NCBI GenBank assembly: GCA_003427395.1
Contig: BFEA01000453.1
Location: forward strand, 872,907 to 894,883
DNA length: 21,977 nt
Direction of reading: 5' to 3'
Source of the DNA: Chara braunii
Lineage: Eukaryota > Streptophyta > Charophyceae > Charales > Characeae
Part shown: piece after piece, positions 8,229-17,017 of the stretch
Position numbering within the stretch: the first letter of the stretch is position 1
Layout: every line of letters begins with the position of its first letter
Position numbers and translations under genes: made by a program
Notes under the pieces: model-generated
Databases searched by the model: none
The model's input: only the letters and a program-made list of their open reading frames with translations
What the model was told of the DNA's origin: nothing

Positions 8229-9925
8229 CCCTGCTCACGTGGTCACAATCAGATGTCTCCCTCCACTTAATGCTCAAAACAATAAGGGAAGTGGCTCACA
8301 AGTTTATATGAAATACAAAAGGAGACCCCGACTCGGAGGGAGCAAGGCGGATTAGGACTTAATGACCAGTAGCCCAAAACATAGCTATGCTTGCTCGTTG
8401 GGTAATTTGGGTGGTCGAGGCAGAGGAAAAGGTAGACATGGTCTATCTTGCTGAGTTGATTATGAGCATCGCGGAAAAGTCAGTACGTTCATCAAACATA
8501 TGGGTGACATTAATGACAAATTTGTACTCTCACAAACGACCTAAATCACAGTTTCAAAGAGAGATCCTTGCTGCATGGAGGAAGGTCAAACCCCATATCT
8601 CATTCCCACTAAAATCGAAGGAAGACGTTAGAAAAAAATTGCTATTTGAGAATGGGTGGATCCGGGATTCAAACGGTGTGGAGCCTGACTGCTTCTAGCA
8701 GTGGGGGTTCCCATTAACCAGTGGGCAAAGTTGGCTCCAAAAGGGATCTCGAAAGTTGTGGACCTCTGAGACGATAACACTAACTAATGAAAATCATAAG
8801 TAACATTGAAGGAGATTCAGGAGCAACTGCCCTTTTAGGCAGAACGACTCGGAGCGAGACCCTCGAAAGGGTAATACCAGCAGAGTGGATGAAGATTCTT
8901 GGACCAGGAGGAGTAACATATGGTACAAATGGGATTATAAGGAAGGTGAATGGTATTGTCGAGTAGAAAATTGGGACCTTGAGCGCCTGAGCAGGTGCTA
9001 GCTAGAAACATATCAACAAGAGAAGCCAAGCCTCCTATCACAAATCAGAGTAGGCATCCACTTCTAATATGGTATGTCAGGTCTGACCGAGGTAAGAGTG
9101 AGGTTGCAGACACCCCTAAAGAAAGGTCTCCCAATGATCCCTTACCTGGTATGCAATGGGACCCCATTCAAGTAGATGAGAATTAACTAAGGGTCTGGAA
9201 CTGAAAAAATGAAAAAGGCCAAGTGGTCAGATTGGAAAAGTTTAAAACCAAGATGACCCTGAGTTTAAGGGCAGGTACGCAACCAATCTACGACAAGAAA
9301 ATTACAAGATGGAACCGGAGTTCTTTAAGTTTGTGGCCGCCGTCGGAATGAAAACTCTCCAGACTGTGGAGCCAACTTAAAGTCATTCCTTCGCAGAGGC
9401 TGGCATCACTCCTCTGGTTGCAATCCCACTTGGTGGTCTCTTCCGTCAAGTGGCTGGCTGACAGAGGGATGAAAGTCAAGGAAATATGTGACCGTTGCTT
9501 TAACTCTACCGAAACGACCAATCACCTATGGTGGGACCGCTAAAAATCTCATAAATTGTGGAGGTGATGGAACTCCTACTAGACGCGGGGCTCAAGCCGA
9601 CAAGACTTGTGTCGGAATCGCTGGACACTACTGGGGCGCCTCCCCCTAAACGATAATACGTCGGAGGGATGGGGGTATATCGCACAAGTTGGAAGAGCTC
9701 GACCGAAATGAGATTCACTTTTGAGTGTCAGACCAGCATGCAGAGGTCACGTTCAAAGCTCACTTGCAGTCAACAATAAGGGTTGATTGGCTAAAAAAGT
9801 TCCTACAGGGGCAGAGGGCAACAAGACTGCAATGGTTTCGCAACACGTGGTGTCTGACAGACTGGATTGTTAGCATCTCTCCCAATGGCTCCCTAGCGTT
9901 GGCAAAATGGATTATTGTTCGGTAG
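8222..9925 (+). pseudogene. LINE ORF2, C-terminal third (post-RT region and zf-RVT)
   Basis: Plus-strand coding sequence in several frames. LLTWSQSDVSLHLMLKTIRE then HKFI (8231-8310) matches the region between the RT thumb and the FIW/FLW box of plant-type LINEs. It is followed by REQGGLGLND (near 8340), AQNIAMLARWVIWVVEAEE (from 8372), VPINQWAKLAPKGI and IPAEWMKILGPGG. A zf-RVT-like segment (KLSRLWSQLKVIPSQRLASL ... CDRC, Cys codon at 9487, then His codon at 9523) follows, then FLQGQRATRLQWFRNTWC and a stop at 9923-9925. Several frameshifts and stops make it inactive. It has no RT palm; the matching LINE palm and thumb lie on the minus strand at 12025 and above and end exactly where this fragment would begin. 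Confidence 0.8.
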
Positions 9926-10605
9926 TTTAGTATAGTAGTAGGTAGGGGAAGGTAGCTAAGGAGAGTTTAACTAGGCGCACTCGGTTACAGTCAGCAGCCA
10001 CAGTGGACCGCATGGGTATTGGGTGGGTTGGAGAGTGTCGAGTCACCAACTTATGAAACATTGTTTCTCCCAGTCGCATTAGACTGGTTCCCAGACCGTC
10101 AGTAGGTCAATGTAATAGGAGTAGGCTGGAGTAGGTAACTATTAAACTGCCAGTACACGGTGTTGGGGTTAATATCCTTATTTGCCCAATTTTTTTGCAT
10201 TCAATAGAACAGTGGTATTGGCTACCAGGACGGAGCCAGATTGGGCTGAAAAACTGATATATTTTTATGTTACACTTTGAGATGTTGAGGCTAGAACCCT
10301 TACAAGGATATTTGTCCGTGTTTTTGCATTAGACAGAACGACAATTTTGACTACTATATCGAAGTCGGTTTAAAGTGTAGTGCTTGCACGCTTCTGCACG
10401 ACAATTTGAGAAGGGTTCCTCGACCGTTGAGGACGAGGTGTATGGGTTAGGAAATTTGGTCATGGTTAGCTTGCATGCATGTTATCGTAACGTGCGTTGA
10501 GATAGATAAAATTAGTAGTAATGCCTTCGGCCGCTGAGGTTGAAAGGTCAGCGGAAATAAATAAACAGAATCCTATGAAGTCAATGACTTGAATGTAAGG
10601 AATCC
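9926..10605 (+). other. LINE 3' untranslated region and adjoining repeats
   Basis: No coding sequence is recognised. The first 200-250 bp probably represent the LINE 3' untranslated region. At 10170-10220 and 10303-10345 a diverged direct repeat shares a TATCCTT or GGATATT block, TTTGYCC, TTTTTGCATT and AGAAC. The second contains AACCCTTACAAGGATATT (10295-10312), a degraded relative of the palindrome at 17528 and 21461. The LINE's end is not marked by a poly(A) tail. Confidence 0.4.
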
Positions 10606-10840
10606 AGGGATAGTACGTCGACATGCTTAGAGTTGACGATATGGTTAGAACTAGAATATGCTCTTACGTATGGTCGGGAATAGTAAGAGATTTCTTGTCG
10701 AATGGGGTAACCGACGATACACTACACAACTAGGGATAGTATGCTGACGAGTCTAGCGTCCTACGATGTCTAAAAAGTACCCGATCGTATGGTCGAGGTT
10801 GTTATGTCATATGCGTGTCAACCCAATGAAAAATGGTAGT
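10606..10840. repeat. Diverged tandem repeat, unit about 126 bp
   Basis: AGGGATAGTA occurs at 10607 and again at about 10733. In each unit it is followed by GACGA or TACGATG blocks and CGTATGGTCG (about 10666 and 10787). Two degraded units are visible. No coding signal. The block sits just 5' of the second PLE terminal-repeat copy. Confidence 0.5.
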
Positions 10841-10948
10841 GAGTGTTCGGAATAATATGCCAGACAATTTATGAGGCTACATGCCCAAAACAGGGGTTGA
10901 AAAGTAATAAAGGCCCCGACCAAGCAGTCGAGGAAAGAACTGAAAAAA

Positions 10949-11065
10949 CGCTCACCTGCGCTCGGATATTGCCTATACTTCTTCGTCTTCGTCTATTCTT
11001 CCCTTTTCTGCTTCGTCAGTCCTACTTTCGCATGATTGTTTGTTGAATTGAACACTATCTGTGCT
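10949..11065 (+). repeat. PLE 5' terminal repeat (pLTR core), inverted copy
   Basis: This is the opposite-orientation partner of 4027-4143 (117 bp, about five mismatches). Here it reads towards ORF1 on the plus strand. The hammerhead that precedes the 3' copy is not recognisable in the 100 bp before this one, so this copy is truncated or decayed at its outer side. Confidence 0.85.
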
Positions 11066-11259
11066 TCAATATACGTAATAACCACAGTAGCAGAATACTA
11101 CGTGCAGTGTGGTTACGTCGGTCAGCATTGTAGGCTTCATTCAGGCATTGTCTGTTTTAAGTCATAGTATCGATCATCCGGTCCTTTCAAGTTGCGATAA
11201 ACTTTCCCTATCATTCTCCTATTTTCGTTTGTCTTTATCGTCTACTTCAGTCAGTCATC

Positions 11260-12039
11260 ATGAGTTACGGAGGCCATAGAGTTTGTCACCACTGCGGTCA
11301 ACCGGGTCATTTTATTAGGGACTGCCAGCTTCGGCAAGTCCCGAATGCCGCCGCGCTACTAGGCGGCAACGAAGTGGATCAACAGCGTGCTCAAGACAGT
11401 GACGGATTGCTGCCGGCTCCGAACGCGAATGCTATTGTGCCGTATCGAGCTCCAGCGAACGGAGGACAGCAGGAGGGGAATAGGAGCATTGCCGATCAAG
11501 GTTCAAACCAAGGGTATGGTGGCTACAACAACCGAGGATACAACAACTACAACCAAGGATATGGCAGAACGGGGTATCAACCACGATCAAGGTGGTCCGA
11601 CAACCGTGAGGGATGGAAGGACGAGAAATTTGACGAAGTGTGGGGTTGGTACTCGAAGGAGATGAAACAAAAAGAAGACGAAAAACGGGCTAAGGAAGAG
11701 AAGTTGAAGGAGGAAGCCGAGAAGAAGAAAGCCCAGGAAGCCGAAGAAGAGCGGGCGAAGGCAAAAAAAAAGCGCGAAGACTTTCAGAAGTCCATCGGCA
11801 TGATGGTCAAAGACAACATGAAGGAAGTATGCCAAGAGGTGCTCGGCAAGAAGACAAGCACGGGCCAAGCTTCGACGAGCGGTACTTGTGACGACGACAG
11901 AAGGAAAGATCTGGAGAATCGATGGCGAAGGGAGGATGCGGCAGCTAGGGAGCAACTCGAGAAGCAAAAAGCTGACGAGATGGAACGCTTGCGATGGGAA
12001 AACCAAGATCTTATGCGTATTGCTTCTACCAATCAGTGA
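11260..12039 (+). CDS. CCHC zinc-knuckle / coiled-coil ORF1 of the Penelope-like element (N-terminal half)
   Basis: This is the only long uninterrupted coding frame in the window (259 codons). Residues 9-22, CHHCGQPGHFIRDC, are a perfect C-X2-C-X4-H-X4-C zinc knuckle, a single-stranded nucleic-acid binding fold found in Gag-like proteins. A Gly/Asn/Tyr/Arg-rich, probably disordered segment follows (residues about 85-110, with YNNRGYNNYNQGYG). Next comes a highly charged Lys/Glu helix (about 125-175) likely to form a coiled coil, and a second Glu/Arg/Leu coiled coil to the end (MERLRWENQDLMRI). It starts about 195 bp after the PLE terminal repeat, which ties it to that element as a nucleocapsid-like ORF1. 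The last codons (STNQ, stop at 12037-12039) appear not to be native: their complement encodes the SLIGR box of the LINE on the minus strand, so the stop is a product of the breakpoint. ORF1 probably continued into the coiled coil at 8228-7533. Confidence 0.75.
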   Translation: MSYGGHRVCHHCGQPGHFIRDCQLRQVPNAAALLGGNEVDQQRAQDSDGLLPAPNANAIVPYRAPANGGQQEGNRSIADQGSNQGYGGYNNRGYNNYNQGYGRTGYQPRSRWSDNREGWKDEKFDEVWGWYSKEMKQKEDEKRAKEEKLKEEAEKKKAQEAEEERAKAKKKREDFQKSIGMMVKDNMKEVCQEVLGKKTSTGQASTSGTCDDDRRKDLENRWRREDAAAREQLEKQKADEMERLRWENQDLMRIASTNQ

Positions 12040-13110
12040 TAAGTGTTGCCAGTGAGCCTTGTCTCAACTGTTAATCCTCATGGTAACTTTTGTCTAAGTG
12101 ATAAGAGTCTGCGAGGATGATCAGTCACCTAGTGCCACTTGAACCTCCAAGAAGCGCTTTGCGCTCCCTGTTGAGATTTTGTCCATGCCCTATTTTGCTT
12201 ATAACTTGTAACCGATCGGGAGAAAATAGGATCATTTATTCTTGTTGACGTCTGCTTCACACAACTCCGCGAACTTCATCAAACAATTCTTGAGCGCTTC
12301 CAATGACTTTCTATCGTTCATTGAAACTACGAATAAATCGTCCACCAGGGCCTTTACCTGACATTTTTCCCCATTTATTAATACTAGTCCTGAAATATCC
12401 CTACGAGCTCTAATATTGCACAATAGCGGCTTCAGGTGCAGCACGAAGAGCAGGGGGGCCAACGGACATCCCTAGTGGAGGGGCCTGATAAGATGAAACT
12501 CTTGAGAAATATGATCATTAACGCAGACTGTAGCAGATGCGGAACCGTATAACACTTCAACCCATTGGCAGAAGGGTTCCCCGAATCCCACAACCGATTG
12601 ACCTTGACGTGCATCTTCTCCAAGTGAAAGAGGAAATCAACTACATCTAAGATTTTTTTAACTATCCAGTTTAGTGCTTCAATACTTGTTACCATGTTTT
12701 CGAAAATTGTGCGGCCCTGCATAAAGGTACCCTTATTCCTCGGGACTAAGTATGGTAGGTACTTACCCAGACGAATGATCTGGATATGGGTCTCCGATTG
12801 CGCACCTCACGGTGATTTCCTTTCGTGTAACAAGATAATAACACCCCTGATCAACGTTGTCCCTAAACGACCGTCGGTGAGGATGTCACTGTAAAGTTCC
12901 ACCAAATTTGGACTAAGGACCTCTCAGCATGCAGCAAAGAACTTGACAGGCAGACCGTCATCTCCAAGAGCTTTACCGCGAGCTATCGCCTGGACAGTGA
13001 CGAATAGCTCCTCCTGAGTAATCGGTATGTTCATCCACTGTTGCTGTTTTCTGGAAACCGCACCTACAGATTCTCCCACTGGGGTGACACTTTTGCCATG
13101 TTGTCATTCA
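12025..13110 (-). pseudogene. LINE ORF2, reverse transcriptase domain
   Basis: The minus strand carries plant-LINE RT motifs in order. ITQEELFVTVQAIARGKALG then DDGLPVKFF lies at about 13025-12950; GVIILLHERKSP (near 12810); GRTIFENMVTSIEALNW (about 12715-12665). A motif A position reads FHLEKMHVKVNRLW instead of the usual D-[LF]-EKAFD, so the catalytic Asp is lost. FCQWVEVLYGSASATVCVND then GCPLAPLLFVLHLKPLL (about 12565-12425) follows, and motif C is ALVDDLFVV (VDD codons at about 12345-12337). Finally come NKSYFLP-like sequence, FLEVQVAL, KVTMRINS, DKAHWQHL and SLIGR, whose last codon is 12027-12025. At least five stops and a frameshift are present. The coding sequence stops precisely at the right-hand breakpoint, and the downstream LINE region continues at 8222 on the plus strand. 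Confidence 0.85.
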
Positions 13111-13950
13111 ACTCATCGAAGGTCCTTCTTGTAGAGAGATGTCTCGGAAGTAGTCTGTTGCATAGTTGCACATCTCTTCGTTGGTTACTGCCCTCGGTAC
13201 TCCCATGATGTCCATATGTTGGAGTTCTCTCAATTACACTGCCTTTGAGCTTGGCAAGAGCCTACGAAATGACTATTTGGTCATTCTCTTTGAAGATGCA
13301 ATCCCCTTAATTTTGAGGATATAATCTCAACGCTCCTATCTCAGCACTTGTACCTGGTCTCATTATCTGAGCCTCACCATTCTCTCTTCCGGCCGTAAGA
13401 TTTGCAAGATTGGGTGGTCATCCAAACGGCAGTCGGCTTCTTCCACTCTGGCCCACAACTCGCCTTCCTCTTTGTTCCTTCCGTATGTTGTGATCTTGGA
13501 GACAAAGTCCAACCTCCTAGAGACTATACGCAAGTTGCGTCAAACCATTCGGTTGTCATTTCGAAATACGGTTTTACTATTTTTCAATCTCTCCAAAATT
13601 GTTCCATCCGTTTTAAACTCCCTCGTCCTCCAATAGTCTCGTGTTTAAGTGAAAGTAACCAGCGCCACGGACCAACAGAGTCGGCTCTATACTTTCCAGA
13701 AGCAGTGGTGTATGGTCGAATAGTGAGTCACTCATCTCTACTACCTTGAGGATTTCAATTGTTGCCGAAGCTAAGACAAAGGGGAAAATTAAGTTGCCTC
13801 ATTATCCCGACCTGGTTTGAGGGAGATCCGATCTACTTATAACTATGTTCAGTCGGGTGCAAGTCTCGGTACATATCCCACAAGTATCAAGCTTCCTGCT
13901 ATTCAATCAGCTTGATGAGGTCCGCTCTAATCCTCCCCTTAAAAATCGGT
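13111..13950 (-). pseudogene. LINE ORF2, C-terminal half of the APE endonuclease and linker to RT
   Basis: On the minus strand, DMYRDLHPTEHSYK (about 13880-13840) matches the D.(F/Y)R.LHP...Y(T/K)W block of APE-type LINE endonucleases. SDSLFDHTPLLLE (about 13730-13690) matches the terminal SDH motif, with the Ser of SDH replaced (FDH). It is followed by linker sequence (LEDEGV, KRMEQFWRD, EWFDATCV) leading to the RT. Stops and frameshifts are frequent. The N-terminal half of the same domain lies at 17565-17972, so foreign DNA has split it. Confidence 0.7.
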
Positions 13951-14260
13951 GTCCGGTGTCACGCGCAGCGGTCCCTCGCCCTAAGGGGGAGCACTGAACC
14001 TCACGGTCGTGCCACATAGGATGTTTCGTCTGACAAAGAACCAGTCACCACTCCGACTGTGCGCGCGTGCTATACCTCTCATGACGCTCTGCGACAGGTC
14101 GGGACATCTCGAGGTACAACTTACCTCTACCCGAGGGGCTGTCACCACTCTCAGGTAGGCGTATCCCTGTTGAGCTACCGGCCCACTTGCGAAGGCTTTT
14201 ACATGCCTTTGTAGAGGTAGGTCGACCGAGGGCATTTTCTCGATCGCTGTAGCATAACAC
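13951..14260 (-). other. Start of the block inserted in the LINE, with a degraded tRNA-like stretch
   Basis: LINE homology ends near 13950. On the minus strand at about 14190-14120, GGTAGCTCAACAGGGATACG followed by CCTACCTGAGAG resembles the D-arm and anticodon region of a tRNA, but no B box follows. It may be an eroded tRNA-derived SINE. The 84-codon minus-strand frame (14235-13981) overlapping it has no recognisable domain. Confidence 0.3.
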
Positions 14261-15496
14261 AGGATACGCGTGGTAAGACGACTAGAACTGACCCGTTATA
14301 TATTCAGGTCGAATTTTTCAGAAGGCCGTCTATTTCCGCTTCTGCTTCCAAAACATATTATTCCTCTAACCACTATGACCAGAGTATCAAACAAACCTTG
14401 TCACTACCAAGGGTATTCTATTCTACTTAACGTAAGACTGAACATCAGATAGTATAGAAGTTACATAAAACTGATAATGGATATGGAGGTATTACCGCGG
14501 AGAACCCTTCTTACTTTCACAAGTGCTGTGTGTCAAAAACTCGTAAATAGAACAGGTACAATTCAATCCCAATCCACAAACAAAACAGATTTGCACAGAA
14601 TAATGCAAAGACAGTTCACATGCCATGCACTAATGGCGTCAACCATCAACCATTGACATTGTCCCCCACTCCCCAAACCATGTATGAAAGCTCTATCTTT
14701 TCCTGAGACTTACGCCCAGCCCCCTCACATTTCTTCAAAGGACCCTTGAGAGTGACCAGGACCATTTAGGCGATGACTACAGGTGACAGCTTTACTAACC
14801 ACAGGGTTTGACTTTAGACGTGGGTATCAAGCCAAGGAGGAAGAGTTGAATCGACAACGACCGACCTGTTATCGAGAGATAACAAAAAAATTGAGTCCTC
14901 TTTGTAGGACTTCTCCTTCAATTGCAGTAGATCAGAACATGGACTTGCACACACACGGGTCAACAAAGATTCAACACCCTCACTCGATTTCCCACTTATT
15001 GATAGCTAAGGGTCAAGCCCTTAGATCTGGTCTGTGAGCTTTTGGGGTCAACATCCCAAAGTCTAACCCCCTAGCTTCTATCTACCCTGAGTCGTCTGTC
15101 ACCCCTCCTCCTTTAATTCAAGGAGTCTTTTGCCTATGTCCTAAGTTGTCTTAGGGGACTCTTATTTCCCCTTGCTCTCAGTACTTGCATTTTCTCTCTT
15201 ACGGATAAGCACACCCTTTCTGGTGCTTTCGAGATAGTCTGGTCGATGTCAACTCATGCCAGTGGCAGTTTCTCCTTGAGGAGGTTATCTGAGTCTACGC
15301 GAAGCTTTTTCTTTTCTAATTCTTTTTTCTCCGCGGTACTTATTCTGCTTCTTTTTAGGACCTTTGGAGTCGCTCCCGCTCTCCCTCACTCCCTCTCTCT
15401 CTCTCAGTCTCTCTCACGTACATGTACATAGCCATGTTCTAGCGGTAGATTCATTCCAGTTTTCTTCATTTTATCAATGGAAGGGTCGGGGAGTAA
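14261..15496. other. Uncharacterised stretch upstream of a candidate exon
   Basis: I find no supported gene in 14261-15240. From 15241 the sequence becomes pyrimidine-rich (TTTTTCTTTTC, CTCTCTCTCAGTCTCTCTC near 15390-15415). Short open frames with Met lie at 15246-15431. This could be the 5' untranslated or promoter region of the exon at 15610, but no core promoter element is convincing. Confidence 0.3.
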
Positions 15497-15738
15497 GTCG
15501 AGATAGGAGACATACCTGTTCTCACTATATTCCTGGTGTCGTCGTCGTCAGTCGACAGTCCATCGCTCCTCGCAATCCGTCACGATGTGGAGCATACCGA
15601 GACTACAGCATGGGGGACACGACAGACGCAAGCGCGCATTCCAACAAGTCCGGGGATAACGGGCACAACTTTGTTGCGCCTTCGGTAGATGCACCTCCAC
15701 CCTCGCACAGGTAAGTTCCTCCTTTACCCTCATTCTTC
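15497..15738. repeat. Direct duplication, copy 1 (artefact)
   Basis: These 242 bp are base-for-base identical to 15777-16018. The only sequence between the two copies is the 38-bp mosaic-end dimer. Identity without divergence, and boundaries exactly at the adapter, show this is a library/assembly product rather than a genomic duplication. Confidence 0.95.
15610..15710 (+). CDS. Candidate first coding exon (partial gene, artefactual copy)
   Basis: ATG at 15610 opens 33 full codons starting MGDTTDASAHSNKSG and ending APPPSH before a canonical 5' splice donor (CACAG/GTAAGT, GT at 15711-15712). The sequence is hydrophilic and low-complexity, like a disordered N-terminus, with no domain. Continuing past the donor adds one codon and a stop. 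I do not recognise the protein and cannot see the next exon. The same exon is repeated at 15890-15990, and only one of the two exists in the genome. Confidence 0.35.
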
Positions 15739-15776
15739 CTGTCTCTTATACACATCTAGATGTGTATAAGAGACAG
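15739..15776. other. Nextera mosaic-end dimer (mate-pair junction adapter)
   Basis: CTGTCTCTTATACACATCT (15739-15757) is followed directly by its reverse complement AGATGTGTATAAGAGACAG (15758-15776). The 19-mer is the Tn5 mosaic end used in Nextera libraries, and this head-to-head dimer is the circularisation junction adapter of mate-pair libraries. It is not an algal sequence and not a transposon insertion: no Tn5 genes or 9-bp target duplication accompany it. Confidence 0.98.
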
Positions 15777-16018
15777 GTCGAGATAGGAGACATACCTGTT
15801 CTCACTATATTCCTGGTGTCGTCGTCGTCAGTCGACAGTCCATCGCTCCTCGCAATCCGTCACGATGTGGAGCATACCGAGACTACAGCATGGGGGACAC
15901 GACAGACGCAAGCGCGCATTCCAACAAGTCCGGGGATAACGGGCACAACTTTGTTGCGCCTTCGGTAGATGCACCTCCACCCTCGCACAGGTAAGTTCCT
16001 CCTTTACCCTCATTCTTC
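15777..16018. repeat. Direct duplication, copy 2 (continuous with downstream sequence)
   Basis: Identical to 15497-15738 at an offset of 280 bp. This copy joins the downstream intron-like pyrimidine-rich DNA, whereas copy 1 joins the upstream DNA; the true locus is one copy joined to both. It holds the exon at 15890-15990 with its GTAAGT donor at 15991. Confidence 0.95.
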
Positions 16019-16550
16019 TCTCCTTCTACTGAGTCTCCTTCACCATTCCTCTCCTTCTTCTTCTTCTTCTTCGTTCGCCTTCTTCTTCGTTCACCTTCTT
16101 CTTCTTTTTCTTCCTCTCCTGCACTCGCATTTGCTCACGCATTTCATTGCTCGCGTTTGCTTTGCTCCTTGCGTTCATGCCATTTTGTATTTCGTCTTTC
16201 TTGCCTTCCGCTCGCGCCTCCATTCGGCTGCTCGCACCCACTCTTGCTTCCCGCACGTGCTCCACGTTGCTTTCGGATGCGCCCTTTTCCTCCCCGTCAC
16301 GCGCCCTTCCCTTCCCCGTGCACTGGGATTTCGTGCGTACGAAATCATGGCGGAATCTCACAAAAACCGATGATTTTTTCTCGGTAATGAATCTGCCCTC
16401 ATATCAGAGGCAAATTCATTAATGTGAATCTGTAAAAACTGACGACGGGGAAAAAAATTAATAAAGAATTAACAGAAAACAAATCTAACTAATAACAAAA
16501 CTAAAAACTATAAAAAAACTATAAAAAAAAAAAAGGAAACCTAACTATTA
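16019..16550. other. Pyrimidine-rich stretch with (CTT)n, then A-rich DNA
   Basis: 16049-16118 is an imperfect CTT/TTC repeat. If the upstream exon is real, this would be its first intron. Open frames on both strands (for example 16147-16422 plus, 16361-16026 minus) follow from the codon-repeat composition and show no domain. From about 16440 the sequence is A-rich and leads into the tRNA-like block. Confidence 0.45.
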
Positions 16551-16850
16551 ACTACCCCCGTTGTGCCAACTGTCACAACGGGGACTAACAGTAGTTAAAT
16601 GCCTCGCGATTTTGAGGTCAAGGGATCGAGCCCCGCCATCCTCATTCGGGGTGAAAACGAGTGCTCGTTCTACTACTTCTACAACAGAGGTCTCGAGTTC
16701 GAATCTCGCCCGTCTAAGGGCGGGCAGAAAAGGCAGGGCCCGCCCCCCACAGCTAGCAAAAGGAGTTAGCCCAGAGGCAGATCGGACTCGATCCCAGAAT
16801 CCCTTGCATATTAGTCTATGCTTGTACCTACTAGGCTAACTCCTAGTTCG
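16551..16850. mobile_element. Composite block of three tRNA-like modules
   Basis: The plus strand has a tRNA-like unit with CCTCGCGATTTTGAGG as anticodon arm and CAAGGGATCGAGCCCC as T arm (about 16585-16650). A second plus-strand T arm, TCGAGTTCGAATCTCG, has a canonical B box (16691-16706). The minus strand has a third unit: A box region GGAGTTAGCCTAGTAGGTAC (16843-16824) and T-loop region GGGATCGAGTCCG (about 16796-16784). The block begins with a perfect hairpin, CCCCGTTGTG/CACAACGGGG (16556-16583). The third unit is related to the one at 3985-3931. The stems are imperfect and the modules overlap, so these are SINE-type sequences rather than tRNA genes. Confidence 0.55.
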
Positions 16851-16995
16851 ATTTTACTAAGAGTTAATTTGCCCTAAGTTGAGTACAGGGCCCGGTCTAG
16901 TCAGTACATAAAACCCCCAGTCCACCGTAGGGGAAACCCAGGCCACCGTTGGCCACCGCAGCCTGCTACAACAGGCTAAGCCCCCCTTTCTAGTC

Positions 16996-17017
16996 GCCCC
17001 GGCCGCATGGCCGGGGC
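16996..17017. repeat. Perfect GC-rich hairpin
   Basis: GCCCCGGCC/GGCCGGGGC, 9 perfect pairs with a GCAT loop, followed by CTTTATTAA. It lies near the inner end of the segment that terminates at 17560 and is probably a structural part of a non-autonomous element. Confidence 0.6.

Larger units (their letters stand above)
8228..12025. other. Putative 3.8-kb inverted segment
   Basis: Left edge: PLE ORF1 (minus) meets LINE C-terminus (plus) at 8222-8235. Right edge: PLE ORF1 N-terminus (plus) meets LINE RT (minus) at 12018-12028. Flipping the segment joins each half to its partner in the correct order and strand, with only about ten LINE residues missing. Confidence 0.75.

Noticed and set aside
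10735-10800. Hammerhead-like CTGACGAG on the plus strand
   Set aside because: One half of the core is present by chance; there is no GAAA element or pairing stems around it.
10850-10948. Degenerate hammerhead before the second PLE repeat
   Set aside because: GACCA...GTCGAG recalls stem II, but neither CTGATGA nor the GAAA/cleavage-site parts are present.
13402-13749. 115-codon plus-strand open frame
   Set aside because: It lies antisense to LINE linker and endonuclease sequence (SDSLFDHTPLLLE, EWFDATCV) and has no domain.
13981-14260. Overlapping minus-strand frames of 71 and 84 codons
   Set aside because: No domain, and they overlap a degraded tRNA-like stretch; two frames open at once suggests composition.
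15739-15776. Natural Tn5/IS50 insertion or a palindromic regulatory site
   Set aside because: Only two 19-bp mosaic ends back to back are present, with no transposase and identical 242-bp flanks; this matches the library junction adapter.
16026-16422. Lys/Arg/Glu-rich or Leu/Phe/Ser-rich frames on the two strands
   Set aside because: They follow from the (CTT)n-type repeat and pyrimidine bias.
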